Source: an uncultured Eubacteriales bacterium
Lineage (GTDB): Bacteria > Bacillota > Clostridia > Oscillospirales > Oscillospiraceae
Assembly (NCBI GenBank): GCA_900546615.1
Contig: URDJ01000066.1
Coordinates: 1 to 10,007, forward strand
DNA: 10,007 nucleotides
Reading direction: 5' to 3'
The translations under genes were made by a program, and so were the position numbers. Positions 7,132 to 10,007 of this stretch are shown here, in pieces; the stretch's first letter is position 1; the number at the start of each line of letters is the position of its first letter. Below the pieces are notes generated by a model, which saw nothing but the letters and a program-made list of their open reading frames with translations, ran no database searches and was not told where the DNA came from.

Positions 7132-8526
7132 TCAGTCCGCGAGGGAATCCTTGTCCTTCGGGATGATGTTATGCAGGATGAGGGCCATGATGGTGGCTAC
7201 GACGACCGGGGACTTGCCGAAGACCATGGTGAAGGTCTCGGGGAACTGGCCGATGGAGTCCGCCGCCTGCCATACACCGACGCCGAGGGCCACGGAGAGG
7301 CCGACGACGGTGACGGTGCGCGGGCTGAGGCCCTTGGAGGTGATGAGCCTCATGCCGGTCATGGCGATGGTGGAGAACACGGAGACCGTCGCGCCGCCGA
7401 GGACGCACTGCGGGATGGTGGTGAGCAGGCCGGAGAACTTGGGGATGAGGCCGGCCAGCAGCATGAAGCCCGCGGCGATGGCGAAGACGAAGCGGTTTAT
7501 GACCTTGTTCGTCGAGACGATGCCGACGTTCTGCGAGTAGGTCGCGGTGGGCAGGCCGCCGAAGAAGCTGCCGAGCATGTTGGTGGCGCCGTAGCAGAGG
7601 ATGCCGCCCTGCAGTTCATTGTCCGTCGGCTCCCTGTCCATGCCGCCCACCGTTGTGGAGGTGAAGTCGCCAATCGCCTGCACGGAGTTCACAGCAAAGA
7701 GCAGACCCAGCGCTATACAGGCCGCAACGTCAAAGCTCATGCCGAAGGGGACGAGGTGCGGGGCCTCGAACCAGCCGGAGCTGGACAGGCCGGAGAAGTC
7801 CACCATGCCGAAGCAGAGGGCAACGATGTAGCCGAAGATCATGCCGAAGAGCGTCGCCGCGAGCTTGGTGATGCCCTTGGTGTAGTTGCTCAGGAACACG
7901 ACCATGGCGAGGGTCAGCAGCGCGACCACCCAGTTCTGCCAGGAGCCGTAGACCAGCGCCTCGGTCAGGCCCTTGGTCTGGACGACGAGCTCATAGGTGT
8001 TCGAGGTGCCGCCGGCCATGTAGTTGATGGCCGTGGGGTAGAGCGACAGGCCGATGGTGAAGACCACGGTGCCCGTGATTATCGGCGGGAAGAACTTGCG
8101 TATCTTCTTCAGGAACAGACCGACGACCACCGCCACCGCGCCGCCGACAAGCATGGCGCCCGCGATATTCGCAACGCCCAGGTGCCCGCCGACGCCCGCT
8201 ATGGCCTGCATGCTCGGCACATAGGCAAAGCTGACGCCTATAATTACAGGAAGCCCCGAGCCGAATCGAAATCCTCCCTTTTTGCCTCCAATGGGGAATA
8301 TCTGCAAAAAGGTAGAGATCGCCGAAACGACGAGCGAGGCCTGAATAAGTATAACGCGGTCGCTCATTTCGAGCCCGGCCGCATTGGCAACTATGATGGC
8401 GGGGGTGACGCAGCCGACTATCATGGCCACAAGGTGCTGGAAGGCCAGGGACAGCGAAGCGCCCATGGGAGGTATGCCGTGAGTGGTGAACAGCAGCTCA
8501 CGGCCGCTGAGTTTCTTTTCGTCCAT
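7132..8526 (-). CDS. NCS2-family uracil/xanthine-type permease
   Basis: The 464-residue inner-membrane nucleobase transporter of the NCS2 (nucleobase:cation symporter-2, UraA/XanQ) fold should have 14 membrane segments. Family signatures are the first-helix Gln30-His31 (AFQHL), GLPTATYSQNVGIV (325-338, with the Gln332-Asn333 pair matching XanQ Gln324-Asn325) and the helix-8 segment SVQAIGDFTS (281-290). Proton-coupled uptake of xanthine, urate or a related purine is the best guess because the gene follows ygeW. Two positions are unusual against characterised members: Gln283 occupies the place of the substrate-binding Glu (XanQ Glu272), and Tyr312 (CYG) appears where an Asp-Gly is usual. Substrate specificity is therefore uncertain. 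The start ATG 8526 has a strong GGAGGAG (8539-8533) 6 bases upstream. The gene lies 93 bases after ygeW with a stem structure between, and ends at a strong terminator. Confidence 0.9.
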   Translation of the reverse strand: MDEKKLSGRELLFTTHGIPPMGASLSLAFQHLVAMIVGCVTPAIIVANAAGLEMSDRVILIQASLVVSAISTFLQIFPIGGKKGGFRFGSGLPVIIGVSFAYVPSMQAIAGVGGHLGVANIAGAMLVGGAVAVVVGLFLKKIRKFFPPIITGTVVFTIGLSLYPTAINYMAGGTSNTYELVVQTKGLTEALVYGSWQNWVVALLTLAMVVFLSNYTKGITKLAATLFGMIFGYIVALCFGMVDFSGLSSSGWFEAPHLVPFGMSFDVAACIALGLLFAVNSVQAIGDFTSTTVGGMDREPTDNELQGGILCYGATNMLGSFFGGLPTATYSQNVGIVSTNKVINRFVFAIAAGFMLLAGLIPKFSGLLTTIPQCVLGGATVSVFSTIAMTGMRLITSKGLSPRTVTVVGLSVALGVGVWQAADSIGQFPETFTMVFGKSPVVVATIMALILHNIIPKDKDSLAD

Positions 8527-8532
8527 TAATTG

Positions 8533-8539
8533 CTCCTCC
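8533..8539 (-). promoter_or_regulatory. Ribosome binding site of the permease gene
   Basis: The - strand reads GGAGGAG, 6 bases before ATG 8526. It is close to the ideal anti-Shine-Dalgarno complement and fixes the start. It lies just outside the lower end of the nested stems at 8543-8617, so folding of that leader could affect access to it. Confidence 0.8.
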
Positions 8540-8542
8540 GAT

Positions 8543-8617
8543 TCAGCGAGACTCCCTGCCCTCTCTGATGGGAGGGCAGGGGCGTTTTAGTTTATCTGTA
8601 CCTCGTTCTGTCGCTGA
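8543..8617. other. Nested stem structure in the ygeW-permease gap
   Basis: An inner hairpin has a perfect 10-bp stem (8554-8563 with 8572-8581, 8-base loop). A second 7-bp complementarity (TCAGCGA 8543-8549 with TCGCTGA 8611-8617) encloses it. On the - strand, the sense of both flanking genes, no T-tract follows the hairpin, so it is unlikely to terminate ygeW transcription. It may be a processing or stability element, or part of a leader structure. On the + strand the hairpin is followed by GCGTTTTAG, which resembles a terminator against antisense transcription. Confidence 0.5.
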
Positions 8618-8619
8618 GT

Positions 8620-9816
8620 TCAGCAGAACTTGCGCTTCTGGGCGCGGTCTTCGAGGGCCTTGAGGGCGGCGGCGGGGTCTTTGCTCTTGGCGAGGAAGAT
8701 CATGGCCGCGATGATGTAGGGCTTATAGCTCGCTTCCTTGTACAGCGGGGTGCGGTAGCGGTCGAACACGCTTGCCTCGACCTCGCCGTCCTTGCAGCTC
8801 ACATCGTTAATATCCGCCGGCAGGCAGTGCAGATACAGCGCCTTGCCGTCCTTCGTCGTCGCCATCAGCTCCTCGGTGCAGCACCAGTCCTTGTGCTCCG
8901 CGTTCTGAGCCAGCAGCTCCTTCTCAAGAGCCTTGATGCCGTCCGTGTCGCCCTCGCCGTACAGGTTCGTCCTCTTCTCCATCGCAGCAAACGGAGCCCA
9001 GCTCTTCGGATACACTATGTCCGCATCCTTGAAGGCCTCGGCCATGCTGTTCGTCCTCTTGAAGGAGCCGCCCGAGGCCGCAGCGTTCTTCTTCGCGACC
9101 TCCTCGACCTCCGGCATGACCTCATAGCCTTCCGGATGCGCCAGCACCACGTCCATGCCGAAGCGGGTCATCAGGCCGATGACGCCCTGCGGAACAGACA
9201 GCGGCTTGCCGTAGCTCGGGGAGTAGGCCCAGGTCATCGCCAGCTTCTTACCCTTCAGATTCTCCACTCCGCCGAACTCGTGGATGATGTGCAGCATGTC
9301 AGCCATGCACTGGGTCGGGTGGTCGATGTCGCACTGGAGATTGACCAGCGTCGGCTTCTGCTCCAGAACGCCGTCCTTGTAGCCCTCGGTCACGGCCTCC
9401 ACAACTTCCTTCTGGTAGGTGTGGCCCTTGCCGATGTACATGTCGTCACGGATGCCTATGACGTCCGCCATGAAGCTTATCATGTTCGCGGTCTCGCGCA
9501 CGGTCTCACCGTGGGCTATCTGGCTCTTGCCCTCGTCGAGGTCCTGCACCTCAAGGCCCAGCAGGTTGCAGGCAGAGGCAAAGGAGAAACGGGTGCGGGT
9601 GGAGTTGTCCCTGAACAGGCTGATGCCCAGGCCGGACTCGAAGATCTTGGTGCTGATGTTGTTCTCACGCATGTAGCGCAGGGCGTCCGCAACCGTGAAC
9701 ACGGCCTCGAGCTCGTCGTCCGTCTTGTCCCAGGTCAGGAAGAAGTCGCCCTCGTACATCTCCTTGAAGTTCAGAGCGTTCAGCTTGTCTATGTACATCT
9801 GCAGAGTCTTGTCCAT
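8620..9816 (-). CDS. ygeW: Knotted carbamoyltransferase YgeW
   Basis: The 398-residue protein matches the E. coli YgeW pattern over its whole length (E. coli form about 396 residues). This is a trans-knotted member of the aspartate/ornithine carbamoyltransferase superfamily. The carbamoyl-phosphate loop STRTR lies at 72-76 (within FRDNSTRTRFS), with HPTQ at 166-169 and HCLP at 330-333. Other family-specific stretches are DLDEGKSQIAHGETVRETA (92-110) and MTWAYSPSYGKPLSVPQG (194-211). The physiological substrate is not established. YgeW is genetically linked to ygeX, ygeY, hydantoinase/ssnA and xanthine dehydrogenase-like genes in anaerobic purine and urate breakdown and in selenium-linked gene sets. 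Here it sits between ygeY and a purine-type permease, which supports that pathway. The start ATG 9816 has GGGAG 8 bases upstream, and the gap from the ygeY stop is only 21 bases, so the genes form an operon. Confidence 0.95.
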   Translation of the reverse strand: MDKTLQMYIDKLNALNFKEMYEGDFFLTWDKTDDELEAVFTVADALRYMRENNISTKIFESGLGISLFRDNSTRTRFSFASACNLLGLEVQDLDEGKSQIAHGETVRETANMISFMADVIGIRDDMYIGKGHTYQKEVVEAVTEGYKDGVLEQKPTLVNLQCDIDHPTQCMADMLHIIHEFGGVENLKGKKLAMTWAYSPSYGKPLSVPQGVIGLMTRFGMDVVLAHPEGYEVMPEVEEVAKKNAAASGGSFKRTNSMAEAFKDADIVYPKSWAPFAAMEKRTNLYGEGDTDGIKALEKELLAQNAEHKDWCCTEELMATTKDGKALYLHCLPADINDVSCKDGEVEASVFDRYRTPLYKEASYKPYIIAAMIFLAKSKDPAAALKALEDRAQKRKFC

Positions 9817-9837
9817 TTTTATTACTCCCTTTCTAAA

Positions 9838-10007
9838 TTACTTAATGTCGTTGTCGGTCAGCGTGGCGCGGAACTGGCTCACGTCCGCCGTCTTGTTCTC
9901 TTCCTTGTACAGGCCCGGCACAGCGGCGTACACCGCAGCGCAGGTCACGAGGTCCTGCTTCCAGGTGATCTCGTTGGGGGCATGGGCCTGGCTCTCAGCG
10001 CCGGGGC
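9838..10007 (-). CDS. ygeY: YgeY-type M20 metallohydrolase, C-terminal part
   Basis: Only the last 55 codons are in the window; the rest lies beyond the right edge. I translated the - strand from the edge to TAA at 9840-9838. The visible start, [16 protein letters not shown], is the end of an M20/ArgE-DapE-like peptidase: the His in AHAPNE is the usual C-terminal metal or substrate ligand. The following [16 protein letters not shown] helix resembles YgeY, the putative selenium-metabolism-linked hydrolase. Its order upstream of ygeW agrees with the ygeY-ygeW association. M20 enzymes hydrolyse amide bonds of N-acyl or carbamoyl amino compounds; the actual substrate is not determined here. The final 20 or so residues ([20 protein letters not shown] and beyond) are a variable tail. 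Confidence 0.8.
   Translation of the reverse strand, partial: PGAESQAHAPNEITWKQDLVTCAAVYAAVPGLYKEENKTADVSQFRATLTDNDIK

Noticed and set aside
4603..8529. A 1308-codon open frame on the + strand running opposite pcrA and the permease gene.
   Set aside because: It is antisense to two clear genes with complete motif sets. Its translation is Arg/Val/His/Leu-rich with no recognisable domain. It exists because TTA, CTA and TCA codons are rare in the real GC-rich genes.
8554..8588. A + strand intrinsic terminator (10-bp stem followed by GCGTTTTAG).
   Set aside because: No + strand gene ends near it, and the T-tract is short and interrupted. It is described as part of the nested stem structure instead.
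8543..8619. A preQ1, guanine or xanthine riboswitch ahead of the permease gene.
   Set aside because: The sense strand contains AUAAACUAAAA, faintly like a preQ1 tail, but I could not find the rest of a preQ1-I pseudoknot or the conserved cores of purine riboswitches. It is kept only as an unclassified stem structure.

Overview
The window is GC-rich bacterial chromosome, and all its genes are ordinary chromosomal ones. The combination suggests a gut-type anaerobic Clostridia, probably Oscillospiraceae (cluster IV): an EF-G-like paralogue, a lipoprotein of the DUF4358 family beside an SGNH lipoprotein, a PcrA helicase with an acidic insertion, and a ygeW/ygeY purine-linked cluster. That placement rests on protein style only; no rRNA or other marker is present. 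I saw no mobile element, CRISPR array, tRNA or rRNA, and no gene-free stretch longer than about 300 bases.

Layout. Positions 1-181 hold a long imperfect hairpin and then a near-consensus sigma-A promoter. This drives a rightward EF-G-like translation GTPase (182-2209), which ends in an intrinsic terminator. Just after that terminator come two tightly spaced rightward genes for secreted lipoproteins: an SGNH/GDSL-type hydrolase (2270-3157) and a DUF4358 protein (3171-3650). A bidirectional terminator (3667-3711) separates them from leftward genes. Read in their own direction, the leftward genes fall into two units. The distal unit is pcrA (7023-4618) followed after 8 nt by an EamA/DMT transporter (4609-3725). 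The proximal unit enters from the right edge: the last 55 codons of a ygeY-type M20 hydrolase, then ygeW (9816-8620), then an NCS2 uracil/xanthine-type permease (8526-7132), closed by a strong terminator (7111-7078).

How the genes fit together. The ygeY-ygeW-permease unit looks like part of the anaerobic purine/urate degradation cluster, with the permease supplying the base and YgeW/YgeY acting on ring-opening products. The exact YgeW and YgeY substrates are not settled by the sequence. The SGNH and DUF4358 lipoproteins look like an envelope-acting pair of the kind often found with MBOAT O-acyltransferases, though no MBOAT gene is visible here. PcrA with the DMT transporter, and the EF-G paralogue, are housekeeping or accessory functions with no visible link to the purine unit.

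The most interesting points are: the EF-G paralogue lacks the catalytic switch-II histidine; pcrA may have a leaderless or near-leaderless transcript; the NCS2 permease carries non-canonical residues at positions important in characterised homologues; and a nested stem structure lies in the ygeW-permease gap. I did not find a convincing wholly new system.
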